Of a DNA stretch of 64,000 bases, positions 33,502-42,124 are shown in pieces (the stretch's first letter is position 1; each line of letters begins with the position of its first letter). The notes under the pieces are model-generated. The model did no database searches. It had not been told where the DNA came from and saw only the letters and a list, made by a program, of their open reading frames with translations. Origin of the DNA: Paenibacillus aurantius (GTDB lineage Bacteria; Bacillota; Bacilli; Paenibacillales; NBRC-103111); assembly GCF_032268605.1 (NCBI RefSeq), contig NZ_CP130318.1:1581001-1645000 (forward strand). The letters are read 5' to 3'. The position numbers and the translations under genes were made by a program.

Positions 33502-34248
33502 ATGACGGATTGGTATGAAGAAAGCTTCGGCGAGGACTACTTGCTCGTCTATAAACACCGGGATGCCAAAGGAGCCAAGGTAGAAGTCCATAACATGATC
33601 CGCTGGCTTCAGCTGGCGAAAGGCTCGCGTGTGCTGGATCTGTGCTGCGGAATGGGAAGGCATTCCCTGGCCCTGGCCGAATGCGGCTTCCGGGTGACCG
33701 GAATGGATCTTTCGAGCGTCCTGCTCCAGGAAGCACGGCGCCGCGACACCGGACGGAAGATTACGTGGGTTGAGGGGGACATGAGGCAAGTCCCGCTCGA
33801 AGGCCCTTATCACGCGGTCGTGAACTTATTTACTTCGTTCGGTTATTTTGATAACGATGAGCAAAATGAGGCGGTTTTTCACGAAATTCACCGGCTGCTG
33901 GAGCCGGGAGGCCGGTTCATTGTCGATTTCCTCAATCCGGACCATGTAGCCCGGCATCTCGTACCGGAGTCCGTAAGAACGGAAGGGGCCGTCACCATCC
34001 GGGAAAACCGGATCATCGAGAACGGCTTCGTCCGCAAAATGATCACGCTGGAGGAGACCGGCAAGCCTCCCCGGCATTACACCGAGCAAGTCAAGCTGTA
34101 CCGGCTGAAGGATTTTCGGGCCTTCGCCGGGAAGTCCGGGCTCCGCTTGGACTGCATATACGGCGGCTACAACGGAGAACCTTATCACGAGAACGAATCG
34201 CCGAGAATTATCCTTGTCGGCTCCAGAAAGGAATCCTCTTCCTCATGA
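33502..34248 (+). CDS. Class I SAM-dependent methyltransferase
   Basis: A 248-residue methyltransferase of the Rossmann type. Motif I is VLDLCCGMGRHSLALA, the acidic end of beta-2 is VTGMDLS, then motif post-I (EGDMRQVPL) and NLFTSFGYF at the substrate pocket. The SAM-binding half is clear, the substrate is not. AGGGGGAG precedes ATG 33502. Its stop overlaps the start of the MBL-fold hydrolase gene in the sequence ATGA (34245-34248), so the two are translated as a pair. Confidence 0.88.
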   Translation: MTDWYEESFGEDYLLVYKHRDAKGAKVEVHNMIRWLQLAKGSRVLDLCCGMGRHSLALAECGFRVTGMDLSSVLLQEARRRDTGRKITWVEGDMRQVPLEGPYHAVVNLFTSFGYFDNDEQNEAVFHEIHRLLEPGGRFIVDFLNPDHVARHLVPESVRTEGAVTIRENRIIENGFVRKMITLEETGKPPRHYTEQVKLYRLKDFRAFAGKSGLRLDCIYGGYNGEPYHENESPRIILVGSRKESSSS

Positions 34249-35216
34249 AAACACTTGTCAAGGGAACCATCCATCAAGTCAAAGTCCCGCTTCCGTTTCC
34301 TCTCCGCTGGGTGAACAGCTATCTGCTCGCGGGCGACGACGGGGTAACCGTTATCGACCCGGGGCTTCATACGCCCGCTTCCGAGGAGCTTTGGGAGAAG
34401 GAGCTTCGGGAAGCGGGGCTGGGCTTCTCCGACATCTCCTCCATAGTCCTTACCCATCATCACCCGGATCATTACGGGTTGGCCGGTTGGTTCCAGGAAC
34501 GGACAGGGGCGCCTGTCCGCCTATCGCCCGAAGGCCTTCGGCAGGCTCGTCTGCTGTGGGGAAGAGGCGAGCCGTTAACGGCCGCGATCAGGGACCTGTT
34601 CGCACGTCACGGAATGCCGGAAGAGCTTCTTAACGAGCTGACCGTTCATATGGAGGGTTTCCTTCCCCAGATCAGCCCCCAGCCTGACGTGACGGTTCTC
34701 GAAGAAGGAGAGCGGCTCCGGATGGGGGGCCGGGACTGGGATATAATCGAGACCGGAGGGCATGCGTCCGGCCATCTTTCGTTCTACGATCCGGAAACGC
34801 TAGCCATGATCTGCGGGGATCACGTTATCCCGCAAATTTCCCCTAACGTCAGCTACATTCCAGGCATCGACGAGAACCCGCTCGCCACCTATCTTAAGGA
34901 TCTGCGCCGGGTAAGCGGGTTCGAGGTCGAGAAAGCTTATCCGGGCCACCGGGAGCCTTTTACGGGGTTTTCCCGGCGCGCGCTGGACCTCGTCGTTCAT
35001 CACGAGGAGAGACTCGACCGCATGGCAGGCGCCCTGACGGGAGAGCCCCTGACGGCCTATGAACTATGCATCGCCTTTTTCGGCAGCAGGCTGTCCATTC
35101 ACCAGCTTCGGTTTGCGATGGCGGAAACCTTGGCCCACCTCTTCTTCCTGGCGGCCGACGGAAGGGTGAAGGAGGAAGAAACGGCGAGCGGTATCCTTTA
35201 TCGGCACCACGGATAA
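34245..35216 (+). CDS. MBL-fold metallo-hydrolase
   Basis: A 323-residue metallo-beta-lactamase-fold enzyme. The metal signature is LTHHHPDHYGL (HxHxDH), supported by GGHASGHLSFY and GDHVIP for the other ligands and by the C-terminal AYPGHREPF. The C-terminal region (from about 235) resembles the helical extension found in LACTB2-like hydrolases. It overlaps the methyltransferase gene by four bases. Substrate unknown. Confidence 0.88.
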   Translation: MKTLVKGTIHQVKVPLPFPLRWVNSYLLAGDDGVTVIDPGLHTPASEELWEKELREAGLGFSDISSIVLTHHHPDHYGLAGWFQERTGAPVRLSPEGLRQARLLWGRGEPLTAAIRDLFARHGMPEELLNELTVHMEGFLPQISPQPDVTVLEEGERLRMGGRDWDIIETGGHASGHLSFYDPETLAMICGDHVIPQISPNVSYIPGIDENPLATYLKDLRRVSGFEVEKAYPGHREPFTGFSRRALDLVVHHEERLDRMAGALTGEPLTAYELCIAFFGSRLSIHQLRFAMAETLAHLFFLAADGRVKEEETASGILYRHHG

Positions 35217-35240
35217 GAAACGCATACCCTGGCCTGCCGG

Positions 35241-35759
35241 CTAGACCAGCTCATGCTCCTCCGCATGGGCTTGTTTGCGGTGGGCAAGGCGGCTGCAGGC
35301 CGAGGCGGCGATGGCGCTCACAATATCATCGAGAAAGGTATGCAGCATAGGGCCGCCCTTGCGGTTAAGGCGGTCTACGATTCCGGGCTTCGTTTTGTCG
35401 AGAAACCCGAAATTCGTAAATCCGATGCTTCCGTAGACGTTCACGATCGACAGAGCCAGAATTTCATCGCAGCCATACAGCTTCTCGTCGTTCTCGATCA
35501 TTTCCTGGAGAGGGGAGAGCAGCTTTCCTTCCTCCGCCAGGATGTCAAGCTGGATTCCCGTCAGGATGGCATTGTGCACCTCCCGCTTAGCGAGTACCCT
35601 GTCCACGCTTTCCCGGCATTCGTCCATGGTCAGAACCGGGTAATATTCCTGCTGGGCCAAGTAGACGAGCTCCGCAATATCCTCCCGTCTTACCCCGCGC
35701 TTCGTCAGCCATTCGTTCATGGCCTTTTCCACGGCTTCGCTGTTCAGGCTGTACGTCAC
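35241..35759 (-). CDS. Phosphatidylglycerophosphatase A-family protein (YutG-like)
   Basis: A 172-residue protein related to PgpA and Bacillus YutG. The conserved block is NVYGSIGFTNFGFLDKTKPG followed by HTFLDDIVSAIAASACSRL. PgpA-family enzymes dephosphorylate phosphatidylglycerophosphate in phospholipid synthesis, but the Gram-positive YutG form lacks obvious membrane spans, and its reaction is less certain. It starts at GTG 35759 with AAAGGGGA on the minus strand, and is convergent with the MBL gene 24 bases away. Confidence 0.78.
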   Translation of the reverse strand: MTYSLNSEAVEKAMNEWLTKRGVRREDIAELVYLAQQEYYPVLTMDECRESVDRVLAKREVHNAILTGIQLDILAEEGKLLSPLQEMIENDEKLYGCDEILALSIVNVYGSIGFTNFGFLDKTKPGIVDRLNRKGGPMLHTFLDDIVSAIAASACSRLAHRKQAHAEEHELV

Positions 35760-35889
35760 CAGACGGTCCCCTTTCTATCGATAAATCGCACGGATAAGAC
35801 AACACCTTCATTGTGGACAAAATGCGGTTATAAAATGCATGGAGGCTCGTATACATAGAGTAAACAAGCTACCCAAAGGGGGATTATCC

Positions 35890-36951
35890 ATGCAGCCCGC
35901 CAAACCCGTTCGCCTGCTCGTGGCCGCCTCGCTCGTCGTCATGCTGACCTCCGGCTGTTCCTTGCTCGGCAAGGATAGCGCAAAGCAATCCATCGACCCT
36001 CCCCGCGAGGATACCGAGACCATGCTGCAGACGGTCATTAAGGATGCCCAGAAGAACAACGCCTCCCAGAACGCCCAGTCGACCCAGGTCACCCTTTATT
36101 TCAAGGATGACAAGGGGTTTGTTTCCCCGCTCAGCCTGCCGGTCGCCTCGACGGAAGGTATAGCCAAGAAAACGCTGGAGTCCATGGTGGAGGACGGCCT
36201 TCCGAAGGCCCAGCTCCCCAAAGGCTTTACCGCCCTGCTGCCGAAAGGAACCAAGGTGAAAAGCCTCGACATCAAGACGGAGAGCAAGCTCGCCGTCGTC
36301 GATTTCAGCAAGGAATTCACCAACTACAACGTGCAGGATGAACGCAAAATGATCGAAGCGGTCACGTGGGCGCTGACCGGGTTTCCTTCCATCGAGCAGG
36401 TGGAGCTTCGGGTAGAAGGCAAAAAGCTGCCGGAGATGCCTATGGGAGCTACTCCTCTGGACGGGACGCTGTCGCGTGCTATGGGGATTAACCTGGAAAT
36501 CGCTCCGGGGGTGAATCCGGGACAGTCCGTACCCGTCACGCTGTATTTCCAAAGCCATACCGCCGACCATTACGGCTACTATGTGCCGGTAACCCGGATG
36601 GTGAAGCGGACGGATCAGGTGGCCAAGGCCGCCGTGGATGAGCTGATCAAGGGCCCGCTTGCCAACAAAGGCCTCGAAGCGGTCATGACACTCGGCACCG
36701 AGGTGCTCCAGCTTAAGCAATCCGATGACAACAGCACGGTTACGGTTGATTTCAGCAGCAAATTCCTCGACAAGGATAAAAAGGCTTCGGCCGATGCCGT
36801 TCAGGCCGTCGTTCTCTCCCTGACGGAGAACACGAAAGCCTCCAAGGTCCAGATTACGGTCAACGGAGATGCCAAGGTGAGCACGACGGATAACAAGACG
36901 AACAGCCAGCCGGTCATGCGTCCGACCCATATCAATCCCCTTAAGCTATAG
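35890..36951 (+). CDS. gerM: Spore germination/sporulation lipoprotein GerM
   Basis: A 353-residue lipoprotein with a lipobox at LTSGC (Cys23). Two GerMN domains follow (about residues 70-180 and 210-325); each carries the sequence pattern VTLYF followed by a KxxVxDFS or TVDFSSKF strand. In Bacillus, GerM joins the SpoIIIA-SpoIIQ complex region between mother cell and forespore. The order gerM-rph-XTP pyrophosphatase matches Bacillus subtilis, which supports the identification. AAAGGGGG precedes ATG 35890. A hairpin at 37024-37051 separates it from rph. Confidence 0.92.
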   Translation: MQPAKPVRLLVAASLVVMLTSGCSLLGKDSAKQSIDPPREDTETMLQTVIKDAQKNNASQNAQSTQVTLYFKDDKGFVSPLSLPVASTEGIAKKTLESMVEDGLPKAQLPKGFTALLPKGTKVKSLDIKTESKLAVVDFSKEFTNYNVQDERKMIEAVTWALTGFPSIEQVELRVEGKKLPEMPMGATPLDGTLSRAMGINLEIAPGVNPGQSVPVTLYFQSHTADHYGYYVPVTRMVKRTDQVAKAAVDELIKGPLANKGLEAVMTLGTEVLQLKQSDDNSTVTVDFSSKFLDKDKKASADAVQAVVLSLTENTKASKVQITVNGDAKVSTTDNKTNSQPVMRPTHINPLKL

Positions 36952-37023
36952 GGCAACCTATTCCGCTTATAAGTGGGCGGCGGAATAAACGTTTGACGTC
37001 TTCCGCATAATAGGGCAGTCCGT

Positions 37024-37051
37024 GGGGGCCGGGAATTCATTTCCGGCCCCC
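37024..37051 (+). terminator. Hairpin after gerM
   Basis: GGGGGCCGG (37024-37032) and CCGGCCCCC (37043-37051) form a 9-bp GC stem with a 10-base loop; only TT follows. It is probably a terminator for gerM, leaving rph to its own promoter near 37110-37160. Nothing else is recognisable in the 256-base gap. Confidence 0.6.
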
Positions 37052-37207
37052 TTCCGCTAAACGCGTCCCAACAAAGGAAGGGATGAGCAGAAGGGAGGAT
37101 GCTTTTCCCTTCCGGCTCTGCTAAACTATATAGAGTTTTGGTTTACCCTATAGAAGAATCGCCAATTCCAAGCACTAGAGGCTGCAGCCGTTCCAGGAGG
37201 ATATCGA

Positions 37208-37945
37208 ATGAGAATAGACGGAAGACAGAACAACGAGACGCGTCCCGTCCGGATTACAACGAATTACATTAAGCATGCCGAGGGCTCGGTCCTTATCGAG
37301 GTAGGAGAAACGAAGGTGATCTGCACCGCGTCGGTAGAAGAACGCGTTCCGCCGTTCATGAAAGGGCAGGGGCGGGGCTGGGTGACCGCAGAATATTCCA
37401 TGCTGCCGCGCGCCACCCAAACGCGCAACCAGCGGGAAGCCGCCAAGGGCAAGCTGGGAGGGCGGACCATGGAGATCCAGCGCCTGATCGGCCGGGCGCT
37501 GCGTTCGGTCGTCAGCCTGGAGAGGCTTGGAGAGCGGACGATTACCCTCGACTGCGATGTCATACAGGCAGACGGGGGGACCCGCACCACTTCCATTACG
37601 GGAGCGTTCGTCGCGATGGCCATGGCGATCCATAAAATTTCCGAAACGAAGAACCTGCCCAAGTTTCCCATAACGGATTTCCTGGCGTCGGTGAGCGTAG
37701 GCATAGTTAATGAAGAGACCTACCTGGATCTTGCTTACGAAGAGGATTCGAAAGCCAAGGTGGACATGAACGTGGTGATGACCGGAAGCGGTAAATTCGT
37801 TGAGGTGCAGGGCACAGGCGAAGAATCGCCGTTCAGCCGGGAAGAGCTGAACTCCCTCCTTGCTTCCGCCGAAGCGGGGATTCTGTCGATGATCGAGGTG
37901 CAGAAAGAGGCGCTCGGTCCCATCGCCGGCAAGATTGGGGGCTAG
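37208..37945 (+). CDS. rph: Ribonuclease PH
   Basis: A 245-residue phosphorolytic 3-to-5 exoribonuclease that trims tRNA 3-prime ends. Family features are clear: [14 protein letters not shown] at the start, the phosphate-binding [20 protein letters not shown] block with its arginines, the [18 protein letters not shown] stretch and [20 protein letters not shown]. The length is exactly that of the Bacillus enzyme. AGGAGGATATCG precedes ATG 37208. The next gene starts 7 bases after its stop. Confidence 0.96.
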   Translation: MRIDGRQNNETRPVRITTNYIKHAEGSVLIEVGETKVICTASVEERVPPFMKGQGRGWVTAEYSMLPRATQTRNQREAAKGKLGGRTMEIQRLIGRALRSVVSLERLGERTITLDCDVIQADGGTRTTSITGAFVAMAMAIHKISETKNLPKFPITDFLASVSVGIVNEETYLDLAYEEDSKAKVDMNVVMTGSGKFVEVQGTGEESPFSREELNSLLASAEAGILSMIEVQKEALGPIAGKIGG

Positions 37946-37951
37946 TCTCAT

Positions 37952-38644
37952 ATGAAGCTGAACGAGCGGATCATTGTTGCCACCCGCAACGCCGGCAAAG
38001 CGAAGGAATTCAGCCGCCTGCTGGAGCCGTTCGGCGTTGCGGTCGGCTCGCTGCTGGATCATCCGGAGCTGCCCGAAGTGGAAGAGACAGGAACGACCTT
38101 CGCCGAGAATGCGATGCTGAAGGCCCGCACGATAGCGGAGCTTCTCCGGATTCCCGTTCTTGCGGATGATTCCGGCCTATGCGTGGATGCGCTGAACGGG
38201 GCTCCGGGCGTTTACTCCGCCCGTTACGCCGGGGAGCATGCCGCCGATGCCGACAACAACGCCAAGCTGCTGAAGGAGCTGGCTCCTTTTGGCCTTCGGC
38301 CGATAGGCGGAGGGGACTCACTGCCGGTGACGGAGGACCAGGCGTCCGGGCAAGAAGCCGCCCCGGGGAGGGAGCAGCCGCTTGTCTACAGCCCCGCCCG
38401 GTTTGTCTGCGTTCTCGCGGTCTTCGACCCTGGGAGCGGGGGGGGACTCACCGTTGAAGGGGAATGCCGCGGGTACATTCTGCCGGCTCCGCGCGGCTCC
38501 AACGGGTTCGGCTACGACCCCTTATTCTACATCCCGGCCAGCCGCCAGACTTTGGCCGAAATGACAATGGAGAAGAAGAACGCGGTCAGCCACCGGGCCC
38601 AGGCGCTTCACGAGCTGGTACAGGTGCTGGAGAAGCGGACCTGA
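37952..38644 (+). CDS. rdgB: XTP/dITP pyrophosphatase (RdgB/HAM1 family) with a linker insertion
   Basis: A 230-residue housecleaning NTPase that removes XTP, dITP and ITP. Motifs: the N-terminal ATRNAGKAKEF, then ETGTTFAENAMLKA, DDSGLCVDALNG and the C-terminal PRGSNGFGYDPLF and AVSHRAQAL. The family is usually about 195-205 residues. The excess is a Gly/Glu/Ala-rich insertion at about residues 111-147, between LLKEL and ARFVC, away from the catalytic motifs. It follows rph by 7 bases, as in Bacillus, and a terminator closes the pair. Confidence 0.92.
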   Translation: MKLNERIIVATRNAGKAKEFSRLLEPFGVAVGSLLDHPELPEVEETGTTFAENAMLKARTIAELLRIPVLADDSGLCVDALNGAPGVYSARYAGEHAADADNNAKLLKELAPFGLRPIGGGDSLPVTEDQASGQEAAPGREQPLVYSPARFVCVLAVFDPGSGGGLTVEGECRGYILPAPRGSNGFGYDPLFYIPASRQTLAEMTMEKKNAVSHRAQALHELVQVLEKRT

Positions 38645-38670
38645 TCCTATTTGTTTTCCCTGAAACGACC

Positions 38671-38729
38671 AAAGGCCTCCTTACGGACGCCGGCCTGATG
38701 TAGGCCGGCCGCCCGAGGGAGGCCTTTTT
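38671..38729 (+). terminator. Bidirectional terminator
   Basis: AAAGGCCTCC (38671-38680) pairs with GGAGGCCTTT (38718-38727), then further T residues. A second inner hairpin, GCCGGCCT/AGGCCGGC, lies within. It separates the RdgB gene from the convergent asparagine synthetase gene. Confidence 0.8.
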
Positions 38730-38755
38730 GCTTAGGAGTTGGGCTGATGTTTCGA

Positions 38756-40600
38756 TTATTTGACGCTGACCTTATATTCCCGAAGCCAGGTGTCCACTTG
38801 GCCGAGATAGGCAAAAAGCTGCGGCCCGCTCATCAGCTGGCCGAACCAGGGGATGTTCATATCCGCCTCTTCCGAGGAGGCCAGCTGGCGGATCCGGGGC
38901 ACATCGATCAAGGGCAGGAGGGGAGAGGAGGAGTCATCCAGAATCTCCAGCACCCACCGGCGGACGGCGGCCAGGTACGAAGGGTTGTGGGTTTTGGGGT
39001 ACGGGCTTTTTTTGCGGGTCAGCACATCGTCCGGCAGCACTCCCTTCAGCGCGCGGCGGAGAATGCCCTTCTCCCTGTCTCCGGCCGTCTTGATTTCCCA
39101 GGGGATGTTCCACACGTACTCCACCAGGCGGTGGTCGCAGAAGGGGACCCGGACCTCCAGGCCGACCGCCATGCTCATCCGGTCCTTGCGGTCAAGAAGA
39201 GTGGGCATGAATCTCGTCACATTCAAGTAAGAGATTTCGCGGATGCGCCGCTGCTGGTCATTCTCGCCGTCGAGGTAAGGAACCTCGTCAAGCGCCTGGC
39301 GGTACCGCTCCGCGGCGTAAGCCTCCGGCCGGATGTAAGCCGTCATTTCCGGATTCAGGACGGCGAGGCGCTCCTGCATCTTAAGCGACCAGGGAAACGT
39401 GTTCGCCTTCAACGATTCGTCGCGGTGAAACCAAGGGTAGCCGCCGAATATTTCGTCGGCCGCCTCGCCCGAAACCGCCACGGTGGCGTGTTTCTTGATT
39501 TCCCGGCAGAAGAGGAGCAGGGAAGCGTCCACGTCGGCCATGCCGGGAAGGTCCCTTGCCCGGACCGCATTCTTCAGAGCGGCGACGAGCTCGGGCGTAT
39601 CGAATTCGACCCAATGATGCTCCGTCCCCAAATGCTCGGTCATCCGGCGGATCCAGGGGGCGTCGGAGTTGGGCTGGAAGGCGTTCGCTTTGAAGTGCTT
39701 GTCGTTGTCCGCGTAATCCACGGAGAAGGTGGGGACCACTCCCTGTCCGGTCCCCTGGTAATACAGGGCGGCAAGCGAGGTCAGGGCGCTGGAGTCCAGG
39801 CCGCCGGACAGAAGGGTGCAGACCGGCACATCCGACACGAGCTGCCGTTCGACCGTGTCCTTCAGCAGGAAATGAATCGTTTCGGCGGTCTGGTCTACGT
39901 TGTCGAGGTGCGGCCGGCTGACAAGACGCCAATAAGCGGCCGTGCGAACCCCGTTCGCGCCAACCGTCATGCAGTGGCCCGCCTTCAGCTCCGACAGGCG
40001 CTTGTATACACCGACGCCCGGCGTCCGGGCGGGACCGAGCGCGAATACCTCCGCCAGCCCTTCCGCATCCACTTCGGCGGGGAAGTCCGGGTGGGCGATA
40101 ATCGCTTTAGGCTCGGAGCCGAACAGAAACACGGAGCCCAGGTCGGAATAAAAAAGAGGCTTGACGCCAAGCCGGTCTCTAGCCAGGAAGAGCTCCTGGT
40201 TCTCATCGCTCCATACCGCGAAAGCAAATATGCCGTTCAGCCGGTCTAGGCAGGCCTTCCCCCATTCGACAAAGGCCAGCAGAAGAACCTCGGTGTCGCA
40301 GTTGGTCCGGAAGCGGTGGCCCCGCGTTTCGAGCTCCCTGCGCAGATCCGGGGCGTTATACAGCTCGCCGTTGTATACGATGGTGAAGGAATGATCGCCG
40401 TGGTATCGGGTCATCGGCTGGGCGCCGTTCTCCGGATCGATGACACTCAGTCTCCGGTGGCCGAGGGCGCAGTGCCGGGAGATCCAGGTGCCCGAAGCAT
40501 CAGGACCCCGGGCCGCCATCGTTTCGGTCATGTTTTCAAGGGTGGTGGGGTGAAGGGTTAAATCCTTTTGCCAGTCCAGCCAGCCTGTAATTCCGCACAT
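38756..40600 (-). CDS. asnB: Asparagine synthetase (glutamine-hydrolysing)
   Basis: A 614-residue two-domain amidotransferase making asparagine from aspartate, glutamine and ATP. The N-terminal glutaminase begins MCGITGW, so Cys2 becomes the catalytic N-terminal nucleophile after Met removal. This decides the start at ATG 40600. An in-frame ATG three codons earlier (40609) lies on top of the AAAGGG ribosome site and would bury the cysteine. Further glutaminase residues are RGPDASG and YNGELYN. The synthetase domain has the ATP pyrophosphate loop SGGLDSSAL and GEAADEIFGGY. It stands alone, divergent from nothing close, with tRNA genes upstream on the same strand. Confidence 0.93.
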   Translation of the reverse strand: MCGITGWLDWQKDLTLHPTTLENMTETMAARGPDASGTWISRHCALGHRRLSVIDPENGAQPMTRYHGDHSFTIVYNGELYNAPDLRRELETRGHRFRTNCDTEVLLLAFVEWGKACLDRLNGIFAFAVWSDENQELFLARDRLGVKPLFYSDLGSVFLFGSEPKAIIAHPDFPAEVDAEGLAEVFALGPARTPGVGVYKRLSELKAGHCMTVGANGVRTAAYWRLVSRPHLDNVDQTAETIHFLLKDTVERQLVSDVPVCTLLSGGLDSSALTSLAALYYQGTGQGVVPTFSVDYADNDKHFKANAFQPNSDAPWIRRMTEHLGTEHHWVEFDTPELVAALKNAVRARDLPGMADVDASLLLFCREIKKHATVAVSGEAADEIFGGYPWFHRDESLKANTFPWSLKMQERLAVLNPEMTAYIRPEAYAAERYRQALDEVPYLDGENDQQRRIREISYLNVTRFMPTLLDRKDRMSMAVGLEVRVPFCDHRLVEYVWNIPWEIKTAGDREKGILRRALKGVLPDDVLTRKKSPYPKTHNPSYLAAVRRWVLEILDDSSSPLLPLIDVPRIRQLASSEEADMNIPWFGQLMSGPQLFAYLGQVDTWLREYKVSVK

Positions 40601-40760
40601 AGGTTTCATCCCTTTCGATACGAACTCTCGATGACGTGTTCACTTTCGACACCATCGCTTACTGCTAAACGATATGCGGAACGATAGCGGATCATGTCTG
40701 TCCGCGGCGGGACGGGCGGCGGGATCGGGGGGAAAAGGATAGGCTTGGACACAATAAAAA

Positions 40761-40782
40761 AAACCGCCCGAGAGGGCGGTTT
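40761..40782 (-). terminator. Terminator of the tRNA unit
   Basis: AAACCGCCC (40761-40769) and GGGCGGTTT (40774-40782) form a 9-bp stem with loop GAGA. The preceding A run at 40755-40760 becomes a T run on the minus strand. It ends the tRNA-Gly/tRNA-Arg transcript. Confidence 0.85.
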
Positions 40783-40795
40783 GCTATGTAAGAAA

Positions 40796-40872
40796 TGGCG
40801 TCCCAGGAGGGATTCGAACCCCCGACAACACGCTTAGAAGGCGTGTGCTCTATCCAACTGAGCTACTAGGAC
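40796..40872 (-). tRNA. tRNA-Arg (anticodon TCT)
   Basis: A 77-base cloverleaf on the minus strand: acceptor GTCCTAG pairs with CTGGGAC with one G-T, D arm GCTC/GAGC, anticodon stem CACGC/GCGTG with loop CTTCTAA, T arm GGGGG/CCCTC with TTCGAAT, and an encoded CCA end. Anticodon TCT reads AGA/AGG arginine codons. Confidence 0.96.
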
Positions 40873-40895
40873 AGGATAGACACGGAATAGAATAG

Positions 40896-40969
40896 TGGAG
40901 CGGGTGAAGGGAATCGAACCCTCGCCTCAAGCTTGGGAAGCTGGCGTTCTACCATTGAACTACACCCGC
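40896..40969 (-). tRNA. tRNA-Gly (anticodon CCC)
   Basis: A 74-base cloverleaf on the minus strand: acceptor GCGGGTG/CACCCGC, D arm GTTC/GAAC, anticodon loop TTCCCAA giving CCC, T arm with TTCGATT and an encoded CCA. One anticodon-stem position (C28 opposite T42) is mismatched, a small oddity. It lies 23 bases upstream of tRNA-Arg in the same unit. Confidence 0.94.
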
Positions 40970-40990
40970 GTTTTCCGCGAAACATGAGTA

Positions 40991-41019
40991 ATAATAGCAT
41001 AGGAAAATCGGAAAAGCAA
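40991..41019 (-). promoter_or_regulatory. Promoter of the tRNA unit
   Basis: On the minus strand TTGCTT (41019-41014), a 17-base spacer and TATTAT (40996-40991) with an upstream TG form a good sigma-A promoter. Transcription would begin about 15 bases before tRNA-Gly. Confidence 0.65.
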
Positions 41020-41112
41020 CCGCTATTTTTTGGCGGTTTGGCGCGGATTTTGCTTTTTGGCCGGCAAACGGATACCATCGGGGTAGGAGGATTTGGAAGG
41101 GAGCGGAACACC

Positions 41113-42012
41113 ATCGAACAGCCTAACAAGGATAATGTTATCCTTTTTCCCAAAACGATAGATTTCTACCAGATTGAACTGACCCGGATGCTCGAAACCG
41201 AGCGGTACGGAGAAGCAATGAACCTGCTAAGGTTTCTTCTGCAGTGCGAAAGCGGGGATCCCCGGGCCGATGAGGAATGGGCGGCGCTACTCGGCTGGCT
41301 GGAGACGATGCGTCCCGAGGAAACGGGGGATTCCGCCGGGGAGGAGCCGGAGGAATCGGAAACCGACATGCTGAGCCGCGCGGTGAAAGATAAAGCCGAA
41401 GCCGACAGCCGGTATGTCGACCGGCTGCTTCAGAGCCTGTTCAGCGGCACCTCCGTCGAGAAGATGCTTCTTGCCCTGGAGCAGCTGACCTATGCGGAGC
41501 ATCCCGGTATCAACGCCGCGCTCATCCAGTGGCTCCGGACGGCTAAGCTTCATCCGATCGTTCTGTTCAAGGGGCTTCAAGCTCTTAAACGGAGAGGGGC
41601 GGAGGGGCCGGTCACGTTCAGCCGGCAGGGGAAGATCCAGCAGCTGGATATCGAGGATACGCCGCTGTCGCTCGCGGACTTTCCACCCAAATTTTCGGAG
41701 ATCATCGGGAGGGTGCAGCAGATCAGCGAGGTCAAGGAGCCGACGCTGTCCTATTTTGCCGAGCATACATGGGCCGATTTCCTGGCCTTCATCTACGGCT
41801 CGCCCGCGTACGACAGCCTCCTTTCCCGGAGCCAGGACGAGATGGATGTATGGGCGGCGGCTCTGCACGCCGTTATCCAAGAGTCCATGCAGGGGGGAGC
41901 GGACGTGGAGGAAATCCGGGAGATGTACGGCATTACGTCCGAGAACAAAGACCATTGGAAGCAGGCCTACGAGGTCATGCAGAACTTTATGCGCTCGGTT
42001 AAACCGGTCTGA
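41113..42012 (+). CDS. Conserved hypothetical protein upstream of tig; start uncertain
   Basis: A soluble, acidic, largely helical protein of about 300 residues that I do not assign to a named family. The conserved-looking body runs from NVILFPKTIDFYQIELTRML to the C-terminus. No ATG, GTG or TTG sits near this point. AAGGGAG (41097-41103) lies nine bases before ATC 41113, so a rare ATC start is possible. In-frame alternatives are ATG 40984, TTG 41038 and TTG 41050, but they lack ribosome sites and the first would run through the tRNA promoter. The gene just precedes tig and shares its strand; its function is unknown. Confidence 0.65.
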   Translation: MEQPNKDNVILFPKTIDFYQIELTRMLETERYGEAMNLLRFLLQCESGDPRADEEWAALLGWLETMRPEETGDSAGEEPEESETDMLSRAVKDKAEADSRYVDRLLQSLFSGTSVEKMLLALEQLTYAEHPGINAALIQWLRTAKLHPIVLFKGLQALKRRGAEGPVTFSRQGKIQQLDIEDTPLSLADFPPKFSEIIGRVQQISEVKEPTLSYFAEHTWADFLAFIYGSPAYDSLLSRSQDEMDVWAAALHAVIQESMQGGADVEEIREMYGITSENKDHWKQAYEVMQNFMRSVKPV

Positions 42013-42033
42013 GGGACTAGTTCTCCGAATGCC

Positions 42034-42062
42034 TTGAAATGAAAAGGTTTTATGATTATAAT
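42034..42062 (+). promoter_or_regulatory. Sigma-A promoter of tig
   Basis: TTGAAA (42034-42039), a 17-base spacer and a perfect TATAAT (42057-42062). Transcription would start near 42069, about 55 bases before the tig ATG. Confidence 0.8.
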
Positions 42063-42124
42063 GGAATGGTTATAAAGGCTGCGTGTTAAAAGTCAGGTAC
42101 ATTTTTTGGAGGGGAAAGCATAAA

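Noticed and set aside
38747-40249. 500-codon forward frame
   Set aside because: It is the complement of asnB, low-complexity in composition, with no family features. asnB on the reverse strand has all catalytic motifs.
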